Positions 8,444-16,673 of a stretch of DNA of 64,000 nt are shown here, in pieces; the stretch's first letter is position 1, and the number at the start of each line of letters is the position of its first letter. The DNA is from Anaerolineales bacterium. Lineage in GTDB: Bacteria > Chloroflexota > Anaerolineae > JAAEKA01. The translations under genes were made by a program, and so were the position numbers. A model generated the notes under the pieces. It was not told the DNA's origin. It did not search any database and saw only the letters and a program-made list of their open reading frames with translations. Location: contig JACKBI010000007.1 of assembly GCA_020634615.1 (NCBI GenBank), forward strand, positions 248,001 through 312,000. Direction: 5' to 3'.

Positions 8444-9967
8444 ATGCCAGAACAACGAAGTTCGGGGCCGAAAGTCGGCCTGGTCACCTTCACCGACGGC
8501 CGCGATTCCTTTTTTGATCTGCCGCGCGAGACCTATCTGCGCGAGCTGCATCAGGAGTTGAGCGCTTTCCTGACTGCCAACGGCTGCCAGGTGGTTGATC
8601 CGATGGCCAGCTTGCGGCCCGATCGTGACGGCTGGTTTGGCGTCCGCCGTTACGGAGATGCTGCCTACTGCGCCCGCTATTTGCAGGCCGAAGGCGCGGA
8701 GTGCATGGTCCTGTGCTCGCACTTCTGGACCCCGCCCATGGTGGTGATCGACCTGGTGCGCGAGGCTGATCTGCCTACGATGCTTTACACCGTGGATGAC
8801 CCCACCTTGCCCGGCACCGTCAGCATCAGCGCGATCGGCGCCAGCCTGCTGGAGTCGGGTGTCAACCAGCACGCGGTACAACATGAACGTCTGCGGGGAC
8901 AGCCGGAGCGCATGTTGGCGTGGAGCCGTGGCGTGTCGGCGGTGGCGCGGATGCGCAAGAGCGCTGTCATGCTCTGGGGCGGTAGCTATGCCCTGCACAT
9001 GGAACACCTGCAGGACGACATCCCCGCGCTGAAGCGCCTGATGATCCGCGACATTCTCAACGAGGGTGAATATGCCCTGATTCGCCGGGCGGAAAACATT
9101 CTGGACAGCGCACCGGATCGCGTGCAACACTTCCTCGACTGGCTTATCGACAACGGCGCGACCATCATTTACGACGACATCAGCGCCAGCCCGCGCAATT
9201 TCCAGGTGCAGATTGCCTACTACCTCGCCGCGCGAGACCGCCTGAAGGAACTGGACAGTGAGAACATTCTGGGCGTGTCGGTACGTTGCCAGCCGACCTT
9301 ATCGGTCGAGTACGGTATTGTCGGCTGTACCTTGCCCGCGTTTCTTCCCTTTGGCGCGGACGACCTTGGACCGAAGGCAATCATTTCGACAGTCTGCGAA
9401 GGCGACATCAAGGGGTTGATGACTTCCGTGCTGTTACAGCAGATCAAACCCGATGTCGGTCCGATCTTCGGCGACCTGAAATACGTCGGCGAGGACTTCT
9501 TTGCCATCTCCAACTGTGGCGCCGCGTCGGTCTGGTGGGCCGGCAAGAGCAACGACCCCAAAATATCGCTGCCCAACGTCACGATCCAGGCCAACGTAGA
9601 CGGGTTCACCGGCGCCGCGGTCGGTTTCATGGGCCAGGCGGGACCGGTGACCACTGCGCGTCTCGGCCGCGTCAAGGGCAAGTACGTCATGCATCTGGGT
9701 GTGGGCGAGTCGGTGGAAGTGACAGGCGCGGTGCGGGACAAGGTGCTGGGGTTCTTTGGCAACATGTGGCCCAACGTCATGGTCAAGCTGGGCACCGATC
9801 CCGATCTGCTCTTCCGTATCGCTGCCTCCAATCATCCCATCGCGACCGACGGCGACGTATCGGCTGAAGTCACTTACGCATGCCGCCAGATGGGAATCCC
9901 CATCGTGCGTCTTGACTCCAACGAGTCGATGCGCGAACATCTGGACGCCCTGGCCTCGATGAACTGA
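8444..9967 (+). CDS. L-fucose/L-arabinose isomerase-family protein
   Basis: 507 residues. The two-part layout matches the FucI/AraA isomerase superfamily: an N-terminal Rossmann-like region (KVGLVTFTDGRD, then AECMVLCSHFWTPPMVVIDLV) and a C-terminal region with VCEGDIKGLMTSVLLQQI and FHISN-like FAISNCGAASVWW. The Glu in VCEGD and the Asp/His positions further on are candidate metal ligands. Family members interconvert aldoses and ketoses. Many uncharacterised ones sit beside sugar ABC transporters, as here. The start is supported by GAGG a few bases upstream. It probably isomerises the imported sugar before phosphorylation by the FGGY kinase three genes downstream. Confidence 0.85.
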   Translation: MPEQRSSGPKVGLVTFTDGRDSFFDLPRETYLRELHQELSAFLTANGCQVVDPMASLRPDRDGWFGVRRYGDAAYCARYLQAEGAECMVLCSHFWTPPMVVIDLVREADLPTMLYTVDDPTLPGTVSISAIGASLLESGVNQHAVQHERLRGQPERMLAWSRGVSAVARMRKSAVMLWGGSYALHMEHLQDDIPALKRLMIRDILNEGEYALIRRAENILDSAPDRVQHFLDWLIDNGATIIYDDISASPRNFQVQIAYYLAARDRLKELDSENILGVSVRCQPTLSVEYGIVGCTLPAFLPFGADDLGPKAIISTVCEGDIKGLMTSVLLQQIKPDVGPIFGDLKYVGEDFFAISNCGAASVWWAGKSNDPKISLPNVTIQANVDGFTGAAVGFMGQAGPVTTARLGRVKGKYVMHLGVGESVEVTGAVRDKVLGFFGNMWPNVMVKLGTDPDLLFRIAASNHPIATDGDVSAEVTYACRQMGIPIVRLDSNESMREHLDALASMN

Positions 9968-10037
9968 CACCGTCGCTGTGCTGTGCTGGCTTAGGCCGGC
10001 CACAGCATTCAGCGATCAGGCAAATACCCAGGAGACG

Positions 10038-11114
10038 ATGATGCCTCCGGCCTACCGAAACCACCAATGCCGGCTTGCGGAATACACCTTCCAGGGACAG
10101 CGCGTGCTGTTCCTGGAAAATGAGTTCCTGCGCGTCGGCGTTCTGGTGGACAAAGGGGCGGACATCTTCCAGTTCCTCCATAAACCGACCGATACCGAGT
10201 TCATGCTGCACACGCCGCGCGGCATTCGCCCGCCCGCCGTGCAGAGCGTCGCTTCGAGCTGGGGATCATTTCTCGACTATTACGAGGGCGGCTGGCAGGA
10301 GATCCTGCCCAACGGCGGTCCCGCCTGCACGTACAAGGGGATCGAATTCGGGTTGCACGGCGAAGTTTCCACCGTTCCCTGGGATTGCGCCATCGACGTC
10401 GATACGCCCGACATCGTGCGGGTCACGCTGTCGGTGCGGCCGTTCCGCACGCCTTTTTTCCTGCAACGTAGCATGACCCTGCGACAGGGTGAGTCAAACC
10501 TCCTGATCGAGGAAACCCTGAGCAACGAAGGTCGGGAGCCGATGCAGTACATGTGGGGCCATCATCCGGCGTTTGGTGCGCCGTTCCTGGGGCCGGAGTG
10601 CCACGTCGATCTTCCCGGCGATGTGTTGACGGTCGAGACTTTCGCCGGTGCGGCCGGCACCCGTCTGCACGGCGGCCACCGCCACCGCTGGCCCATGGTT
10701 ACCGAACGCGAGGTCGCTGCGCTGGACTTCAGCCGTCCCGATCCATCGGGTACTGGCCACGAAGACCTGGGGTACGTAGTCGATCTGCCCGAAGGCTGGT
10801 ACGCGCTGACCAACCAGAAAACGCAAGTCGGTTTTGCGCTCACCTGGTCGCTGGAGACTTTCCCATATCTGTGGGTCTGGCGGCAGTTCAACCAGAGCAA
10901 CGGCTATCCGTGGTACGGCCAGGTCTATACGTTGGCGCTGGAACCGTGGACCAGCTACCCGTCAGCCGGGCTGCTGGCCGCGATCGCCAATGGCACAGCC
11001 GCAACCATTGAACCGGGCGAGAGTCGTCATGCCTGGCTGCGCGCGGTCGCCTATGAGGGTTTGACAACGGTTTCAGGTGTTTCACCGGCGGGCGTGGTGA
11101 CCGGCAATGTCTAG
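10038..11114 (+). CDS. DUF4432 / aldose-1-epimerase-like protein
   Basis: 358 residues of galactose-mutarotase-like beta-sandwich. Typical pieces are LENEFLRVGVLVDKGADIFQF near the N-terminus, GGWQEILPNGG, FGLHGEVSTVPW and MWGHHPAFGAPFL, where His and Glu residues line the sugar pocket in the family. It is likely to interconvert anomers of a sugar or sugar acid. The ATG at 10038 is chosen because GGAGA lies at 10031-10035. A longer reading from 9978 has no such support. It overlaps the next gene by 8 bp, so the two are probably translationally coupled. Confidence 0.82.
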   Translation: MMPPAYRNHQCRLAEYTFQGQRVLFLENEFLRVGVLVDKGADIFQFLHKPTDTEFMLHTPRGIRPPAVQSVASSWGSFLDYYEGGWQEILPNGGPACTYKGIEFGLHGEVSTVPWDCAIDVDTPDIVRVTLSVRPFRTPFFLQRSMTLRQGESNLLIEETLSNEGREPMQYMWGHHPAFGAPFLGPECHVDLPGDVLTVETFAGAAGTRLHGGHRHRWPMVTEREVAALDFSRPDPSGTGHEDLGYVVDLPEGWYALTNQKTQVGFALTWSLETFPYLWVWRQFNQSNGYPWYGQVYTLALEPWTSYPSAGLLAAIANGTAATIEPGESRHAWLRAVAYEGLTTVSGVSPAGVVTGNV

Positions 11115-12834
11115 CCGCTGGCAGCAGTACCGCCGGGCCGCAGCGCCGTTGCCGGCCGAAACGCTGGTGTGGCCATTTGGCGGACGCGGGCTGGACCATG
11201 TCGGCGTGCGCGGCCGGCCTGTTTCTGAGCCGTTGCCGCGTTGCGCTGACGACGAGATTCTTGTGCGCGTCGACGCACTGGGACTGTGCGCGTCGGATGC
11301 CAAGATGGTCCGCATGGGCAGCGACTATCCGCTCTTCTTCGACCGAGACTTTGCGGCTGAACCCGCCCGTCTCGGCCATGAGGCAGCGCTGACCGTCGTA
11401 TCTGTCGGCGAACAGTGGCGGGCCCAGTTCTATCCCGGTCTGCGGCTGGGCATCCAGCCCGACGTGTACCTGAATGGCCAGCGGGCGATCTTTGGCGTCA
11501 ACATACCGGGCGCGATGACGCAATACCTGACGCTCGGTCGCGATGTGTTGGCCAGCGATCACGGCAGTTGCGTCTTCCCGGTCTTGTCAGGCGTCAGCTA
11601 CGCCGAAATCGCGCTGCTGGAACCGTGGGCGTGCGTGGATGTCGCCTACAGCGCCACGGCGCGCCGGCTGGAGCCGAAAGCAGGCGGTTTGCTGTGGATC
11701 AAAGGCGAGCCGGGCGACGACACCTGGTACGAAATGTCACGACCACTGGACAGCGGCACTGTTGTGTTGAGTGACGTACCGGCCAGCCTGGCGGCATGGG
11801 TGCATGGCCAGCCGGTGCGGGTTATCGAATGCAGCGGCCCGGCAGCCCTGGCGGAGCTTGAGCAGCTTTCGGGTGGGCAAGGCGCGGATGACATCATCCT
11901 TCTGAACCCGGCTGAAGCAACCTCCGTCTCGATAGCTGTTGAAGCTCTGGCGGCCCGCGGCGCGCTGGTGCTGGTCAGCGATGACCGGTTGCACGAGCCA
12001 GTGGACGTGGACATCAGCAAGCTGCACTACCAGCACCTGGCGCTGCTTGGCTGCACCGGTCCCGACATCGCCGAAGCCTACGGTGTGCGGCGCAACCGCA
12101 GCGACCTGCGTCCCGGCGGCGTGCTGTGGATCATGGGCGCGGGCGGCGCGATGGGACGGATGCATATCCAGCGGGCCTTGCAGATAACCGATGGGCCGCG
12201 TGCCATCATCGCCACCAACCGCGGCGTGGACCGCCTGCAAACCCTCATCGCCGACTATGCCGGCCTGGCCGAAAGCAGCGGACGGGAGCTGGTCGCCTTC
12301 AGCCCAACCGCGGAACCTGGCCGGCTGTCCGACGAAGTCAATCGGCTGACCGGCGGGCGCGGCTGTGACGACGTGGTTGTCGTCGTTCCCAGCGCCGCGG
12401 CAGTTGGCGACGCCGTGCCGTTCCTGGCCGACGATGGCCTGCTGATGGTCTTTGCCGGTGTGCCGGCTGGCAATCGCGTGGCATTGCCGCTCGATCGCGC
12501 AGCGCGGCGTGGCGCGCAGTTTACCGGGACCAGCGGGTCCACTGTCGCCGACCAATTGCGGGTGCTGGAGAAGATCCAGGACGGCGCGCTGACGGCGGCA
12601 CAGACCGTGGCGGCGGTCGGCGGCATGCGGGCAATGAAAGACGGCCTGCAAGCGGTCATCGAGCAACGCTATCCGGGCAAGGTCATGATCTATCCCCAAT
12701 TGGTGGATTTACCGCTGTTGAGCTTGCCGGAACTGGAGCTTGCGCTGCCGGATGTCTACAGCGAGCTTGCTGCCGGACCGCTCTGGACTGCACGGGCAGA
12801 GCAGGTTCTGATCGAACACTACTGGACGCCGTAG
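11107..12834 (+). CDS. Medium-chain zinc-type dehydrogenase with two tandem Rossmann units
   Basis: 575 residues against about 340-360 for ordinary MDR alcohol dehydrogenases. The catalytic domain has LCASDAKMV (first zinc ligand Cys, about residue 61), LGHEAALTV (His/Glu, about 90) and LLEPWACVDVA (about 170). The four-Cys structural zinc lobe is absent. After it come two nucleotide-binding-like segments. The first begins near 193 (GGLLWIKGEPGDD) with a degraded glycine loop. The second begins near 338 (GGVLWIMGAGGAMGR) with an intact GxGxxG. The degenerate first unit looks like an internal duplication. It probably oxidises a sugar alcohol or sugar in the pathway. Its start overlaps the previous gene. 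Confidence 0.8.
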   Translation: MSSRWQQYRRAAAPLPAETLVWPFGGRGLDHVGVRGRPVSEPLPRCADDEILVRVDALGLCASDAKMVRMGSDYPLFFDRDFAAEPARLGHEAALTVVSVGEQWRAQFYPGLRLGIQPDVYLNGQRAIFGVNIPGAMTQYLTLGRDVLASDHGSCVFPVLSGVSYAEIALLEPWACVDVAYSATARRLEPKAGGLLWIKGEPGDDTWYEMSRPLDSGTVVLSDVPASLAAWVHGQPVRVIECSGPAALAELEQLSGGQGADDIILLNPAEATSVSIAVEALAARGALVLVSDDRLHEPVDVDISKLHYQHLALLGCTGPDIAEAYGVRRNRSDLRPGGVLWIMGAGGAMGRMHIQRALQITDGPRAIIATNRGVDRLQTLIADYAGLAESSGRELVAFSPTAEPGRLSDEVNRLTGGRGCDDVVVVVPSAAAVGDAVPFLADDGLLMVFAGVPAGNRVALPLDRAARRGAQFTGTSGSTVADQLRVLEKIQDGALTAAQTVAAVGGMRAMKDGLQAVIEQRYPGKVMIYPQLVDLPLLSLPELELALPDVYSELAAGPLWTARAEQVLIEHYWTP

Positions 12835-12845
12835 GAAGTCGCAAG

Positions 12846-14408
12846 ATGTCACAAACCTGTTTGATCGGTGTTGATCTGGGAACCAGTGTGGTGAAGACCT
12901 CGCTGTTCGACAGCGAAGGCCACGTGCTGGCCGACGCGACGCGCGCGACGCGCTTGAGCCAGCCAATGCCGGGCCGGGCAGAACAGCAAGGCGACGATTT
13001 CTACGCTGCTGCGCTGGCCACGCTGCAAGAGGTAGTCGAAAAAGCCGCAGTCACTCCGGCATCGGTGGCTGCCATCACTTTCGACGGCCAGATGGCCGGC
13101 GCGATCGGCATCGATCGCGACTGGAACGCGTTGACGCCCTGGTATCCCTCGGCGCTGGACAACCGCTACGTGCCCTACATCGCCGACATGGAGGCGCGCG
13201 CCGGCGACCGGTTGGTGGCGCTCAATGGCTCACTGCCCTTCATGGCGCCGCGCATGTTGTGGTGGCAGGACCAGTATCCCGACCTGTACCGGCAAATCCA
13301 CAAAGTGCTGATGCTGGCCAACTACGTGGCCGGACGGCTGGCGGATCTGCCGGCCGACGATGCGTTCATCGATCCGTCCTACCTGACCTGGATCGGTGTC
13401 AGCGATACGGCCCGTCGCAGTTGGTCAGAAGAACTGGCCGACGTCTGCGGCATCCCCTTGGCAAAGCTGCCGCGCATCGTTCCTTCCACCACGGTGATTG
13501 GGTACCTGTCAGCTGAAGCGGCCGCGGCTTGCGGCCTGGTGCAGGGTATTCCGCTGGTGGCCGGCGCCGGCGACCAGGTAGCCGGTTGTCTTGGCGCGGG
13601 GCTGGTGCGCGCCGGGCAGTTGGTGGATGTGGCCGGCACGTTTCCGGTGTTGGCTACCTGCCTGGATGCCTACTTTTCCGACACGCGCCACGCCATGTTG
13701 CAGCCGCTGGCCGGCCCGCTGGGCGAAGACCACTGGTATCCGATGATGTACATCAGCGGCGGCGGGCTGACCCATCGCTGGTACCGCGACCAGTTTGCCG
13801 TCGACGAACTCCGGCAAGCTGAAGCCGCCGGTGTCTCCGCCTATCAACTGCTGGACGCGCAGGCGGCCAAAGTTCCACCGGGTGCCGAGGGGCTGCTGTT
13901 CATCCCGCATCTGGTAGGCCGCACCTGCCCCAACGACCCGGATGTGCGCGGCGCGTGGATAGGGTTCACCTGGACGCACCAGCGACCGCATTTCTACCGG
14001 GCGATTCTGGAGTCAATCGCCTATGACTACGCCCAGGCTCTGGATGTCGTGCGCGAGTACATCCCTGACGCCCAGTTCAACGAGGTGCGGGTCATCGGCG
14101 GCGGCGCTTCCAGCGATCTCTGGAACCAGATCAAGGCCGATGTTATGGGCGTGCCGTATGTGCGACTCCAGCGCGAGGACATCGCCGCGCTGGGCTGTGC
14201 GATCATGGGCGGCCACGCGGTTGGCATTTATCCTGACATGGCTGCGACCGCCAGCCAGTTCGCCAGGACCACCAGCCGCACTGAGCCGCGCCCGGCCTAC
14301 CATCGCCACTATCAGGATTACGTCGCCGTCTACCGGCAGGCATTCGATCAACTTGGCGGTCTCTACAAGAATCTCACACCGCTCAGTGAGAAGCCATTTG
14401 CGGACTGA
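12846..14408 (+). CDS. FGGY-family carbohydrate kinase (xylulokinase-like)
   Basis: 520 residues with the actin-like ATPase fold of FGGY kinases: GVDLGTSVVKTSLFD at the N-terminus, TFDGQMAGAIGID in the substrate region, AGAGDQVAGCLGAG and the C-terminal phosphate motif VIGGGASSDLWNQIKADVMG. It phosphorylates a ketose or polyol. D-xylulose is the most frequent substrate of this branch, but the HGQ motif of xylulokinases reads DGQ here, so the substrate is uncertain. It follows the dehydrogenase by 11 bp and completes the catabolic half of the operon ahead of the transporter genes. Confidence 0.88.
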   Translation: MSQTCLIGVDLGTSVVKTSLFDSEGHVLADATRATRLSQPMPGRAEQQGDDFYAAALATLQEVVEKAAVTPASVAAITFDGQMAGAIGIDRDWNALTPWYPSALDNRYVPYIADMEARAGDRLVALNGSLPFMAPRMLWWQDQYPDLYRQIHKVLMLANYVAGRLADLPADDAFIDPSYLTWIGVSDTARRSWSEELADVCGIPLAKLPRIVPSTTVIGYLSAEAAAACGLVQGIPLVAGAGDQVAGCLGAGLVRAGQLVDVAGTFPVLATCLDAYFSDTRHAMLQPLAGPLGEDHWYPMMYISGGGLTHRWYRDQFAVDELRQAEAAGVSAYQLLDAQAAKVPPGAEGLLFIPHLVGRTCPNDPDVRGAWIGFTWTHQRPHFYRAILESIAYDYAQALDVVREYIPDAQFNEVRVIGGGASSDLWNQIKADVMGVPYVRLQREDIAALGCAIMGGHAVGIYPDMAATASQFARTTSRTEPRPAYHRHYQDYVAVYRQAFDQLGGLYKNLTPLSEKPFAD

Positions 14409-14522
14409 CGTCCGCAGAAAGGAGGCGCTCCAAAGGCCAGTCGTTTCTTGACCGCTTAGCGTGTCAACCTTTCCCAACTTTCGTCGAATTTGAAACCTTT
14501 CACCAACACGAGGAGAAGCCCG

Positions 14523-16520
14523 ATGAATCTCAAACGCTACCTGCCAGTCGTTGCACTGGCGCTGATCATGGTCTTGGTAATTTCTGCCTGTGCTGCGCCC
14601 GCCGCCGCGCCGGCTACCACCGATGCTCCCGCGGCTGCACCGACGACCGAAGCGGCCGCGCCTGCCGAGGCGCCGGCCGCCAGCGACAAACCGGTCATCG
14701 CCGGCGTAGTCTTCCAGAGTGATACCTTCATGCAGACCGTCCAGAATGGTCTCCAGGCTGCGGCCGACGAGGCCGGGGTCGATCTGATTCTTGGCAACAC
14801 CGAGAACGACCTGGCCAAGGAAAGCAGCATGATCGACGACTACATCACCCGCGGGGTGGATGCCATCGTCATCACGCCGATCTCAGCCGACGGCTCGCTG
14901 GCTGCGCTGAAGAAGGCCAAGGAAGCCGGCATCACCATCATCTGCTTCAACACCTGCGTCAACGAGGATGGCATCGCGAGTGCGTTCCTGGTGACCAAGA
15001 ACGAGGACCTGGGCAGCACCACCGGTGCAGGCGCGGTCAAGTTCATCGAGGATCAGCTGGGCGGCAAGGCTGTCATCGGCATCCTCAACTGCGACCAGTT
15101 CGAGGGCTGCCCGCCGCGCAAGGAAGGCTTTGAGGCGGCAGTTTCGGCGCTGCCTGGTGTCGAGATCGTGGCGGACCAGGCGGGTTGGATCGCCGACGAC
15201 GCCCTGCCGGTGTCCGAGGCGATGCTGGAAGCCAATCCGACGATCAACCTGCTGTGGGCGGCGAACGAAGGCGGCACCGTGGCTCATGCGCTGGCGGTCC
15301 AGTCGGCCGGGCTGGCGGGCAAGGTCTTCGTCTTCGGCACCGACATGAACAACCAGATGGCGCAGATGCTGCAAGCCGATGACAACATTCTCCAGGGTGT
15401 CACCGGCCAGGCGCCGTACCAGATGGGCTATGATGCGCTGAACACCACGCTCGCTGCGCTGGCCGGTGAAGAAGTCGCCGCCCAGCAGAACACGCCGACC
15501 ATCTACTTCGGCCGCGGCGACGACGAGATGATCAACCGCTTCGTTGACACCGAGGGCAACGCGGTTTTCGATGTGTCGGCGTCCGACACGGGCGCGTCCG
15601 GCGAGATGCCGGCGATGAGCGGCGAAGGACTGACGGTGGCCGGTGTTGTCTTCCAGAGCGACACCTTCATGCAGACTGTCCAGAACGGTATGCAGGCAGC
15701 GGCAGACGAGGCTGGTTCCGATCTGATTCTTGGCAACACCGAGAACGACCTGGCCAAGGAAAGCAGCATGATCGACGACTACATCACCCGTGGGGTGGAT
15801 GCCATCGTCATCACGCCGATCTCAGCCGACGGCTCGCTGGCTGCGCTGAAGAAGGCCAAGGAAGCCGGCATCACCATCATCTGCTTCAACACCTGCGTCA
15901 ACGAAGATGGCATCGCCAGCGCGTTCCTGGTGACCAAGAACGAGGACCTGGGCAGCACCACCGGTGCAGGCGCGGTCAAGTTCATCGAGGATCAGCTGGG
16001 CGGCAAGGCTGTCATCGGCATCCTCAACTGCGACCAGTTCGAGGGCTGCCCGCCGCGCAAGGAAGGCTTTGAGGCGGCAGTTTCGGCGCTGCCTGGTGTC
16101 GAGATCGTGGCGGACCAGGCGGGTTGGATCGCCGACGACGCCCTGCCGGTGTCCGAGGCGATGCTGGAAGCCAATCCGACGATCAACCTGCTGTGGGCGG
16201 CGAACGAAGGCGGCACCGTGGCTCATGCGCTGGCAGTTCAGTCAGCTGGACTGGCGGGCAAGGTCTTCGTCTTCGGTACCGACATGAACAACCAGATGGC
16301 GCAGATGCTGCAAGCCGATGACAACATCCTGCAAGGTGTCACCGGTCAGGCGCCCTTCCAGATGGGCTACGATGCGTTCATGACGATGCTCAAGGTCATG
16401 GGCGGCGAGACGGTTGAGCCGGTCATCAACACGCCGACCATCTACTTTGGCCGCGGCGACGACGAGATGATCAACCGCTTCGTCGACACTGAGGGCAACG
16501 CCGTTTTCGACATCCAGTAA
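14523..16520 (+). CDS. Sugar ABC transporter substrate-binding lipoprotein with two near-identical tandem binding domains
   Basis: 665 residues, about twice the normal length. The N-terminus is a lipoprotein signal (MNLKRYLPVVALALIMVLVI, lipobox ISAC), then an Ala/Thr/Pro linker to about residue 55. Two complete type-1 sugar-binding domains (Peripla_BP_4, ribose-type) follow, at about 56-350 and 370-665. They differ mainly in their last third. Each carries GVVFQSDTFMQTVQNG, DYITRGVDAIVITPISADGS and NLLWAANEGGTVAHAL. AGGAGA at 14511-14516 fixes the start. It would be anchored outside the membrane and deliver sugar to the permease. Whether both domains bind, and whether they bind the same ligand, is open. 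It is probably expressed more than the downstream genes, with hairpins following. Confidence 0.92.
   Translation: MNLKRYLPVVALALIMVLVISACAAPAAAPATTDAPAAAPTTEAAAPAEAPAASDKPVIAGVVFQSDTFMQTVQNGLQAAADEAGVDLILGNTENDLAKESSMIDDYITRGVDAIVITPISADGSLAALKKAKEAGITIICFNTCVNEDGIASAFLVTKNEDLGSTTGAGAVKFIEDQLGGKAVIGILNCDQFEGCPPRKEGFEAAVSALPGVEIVADQAGWIADDALPVSEAMLEANPTINLLWAANEGGTVAHALAVQSAGLAGKVFVFGTDMNNQMAQMLQADDNILQGVTGQAPYQMGYDALNTTLAALAGEEVAAQQNTPTIYFGRGDDEMINRFVDTEGNAVFDVSASDTGASGEMPAMSGEGLTVAGVVFQSDTFMQTVQNGMQAAADEAGSDLILGNTENDLAKESSMIDDYITRGVDAIVITPISADGSLAALKKAKEAGITIICFNTCVNEDGIASAFLVTKNEDLGSTTGAGAVKFIEDQLGGKAVIGILNCDQFEGCPPRKEGFEAAVSALPGVEIVADQAGWIADDALPVSEAMLEANPTINLLWAANEGGTVAHALAVQSAGLAGKVFVFGTDMNNQMAQMLQADDNILQGVTGQAPFQMGYDAFMTMLKVMGGETVEPVINTPTIYFGRGDDEMINRFVDTEGNAVFDIQ
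14698..16517 (+). repeat. 939-bp intragenic tandem duplication (two binding-domain copies)
   Basis: Unit 1 (from 14698) and unit 2 (from 15637) align at a constant 939-bp offset. From about 14980 to 15290 the two copies are base-for-base identical over roughly 300 bp. They diverge at the outer ends. Such identity without codon drift points to a recent duplication or to gene conversion. Confidence 0.92.
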
Positions 16521-16533
16521 CCAGTTCCTGCAT

Positions 16534-16594
16534 GGTGACAGTCACTGCGGTCACGGCGGCCTGACAATTGGTCTGCCGCGCAGTGACTGTCGCC
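16534..16594 (+). terminator. Strong hairpin after the binding-protein gene (attenuator or 3' stabiliser)
   Basis: GACAGTCACTGCG (16537-16549) pairs exactly with 16579-16591. Three more outer pairs, one of them G-U, make a 16-bp stem, followed by TTTGGTTG. The tail is weak. It fits a leaky terminator that lets some transcription reach the ATPase gene while protecting the binding-protein mRNA. Confidence 0.6.
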
Positions 16595-16605
16595 TTTGGT
16601 TGTAA

Positions 16606-16651
16606 GGCTCCCGGAGGGCCGGCATGACTGCAAAGCCTGCCGCCGGGAGCC
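16606..16651 (+). promoter_or_regulatory. Second intergenic stem-loop before the ABC ATPase
   Basis: GGCTCCCGG (16606-16614) pairs with CCGGGAGCC (16643-16651), with further pairing inside the loop. It lies 22 bp ahead of the ATPase start codon and just downstream of another hairpin. Function unknown. Confidence 0.55.
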
Positions 16652-16673
16652 AGCTACCACAGAAAGTGCTCAT

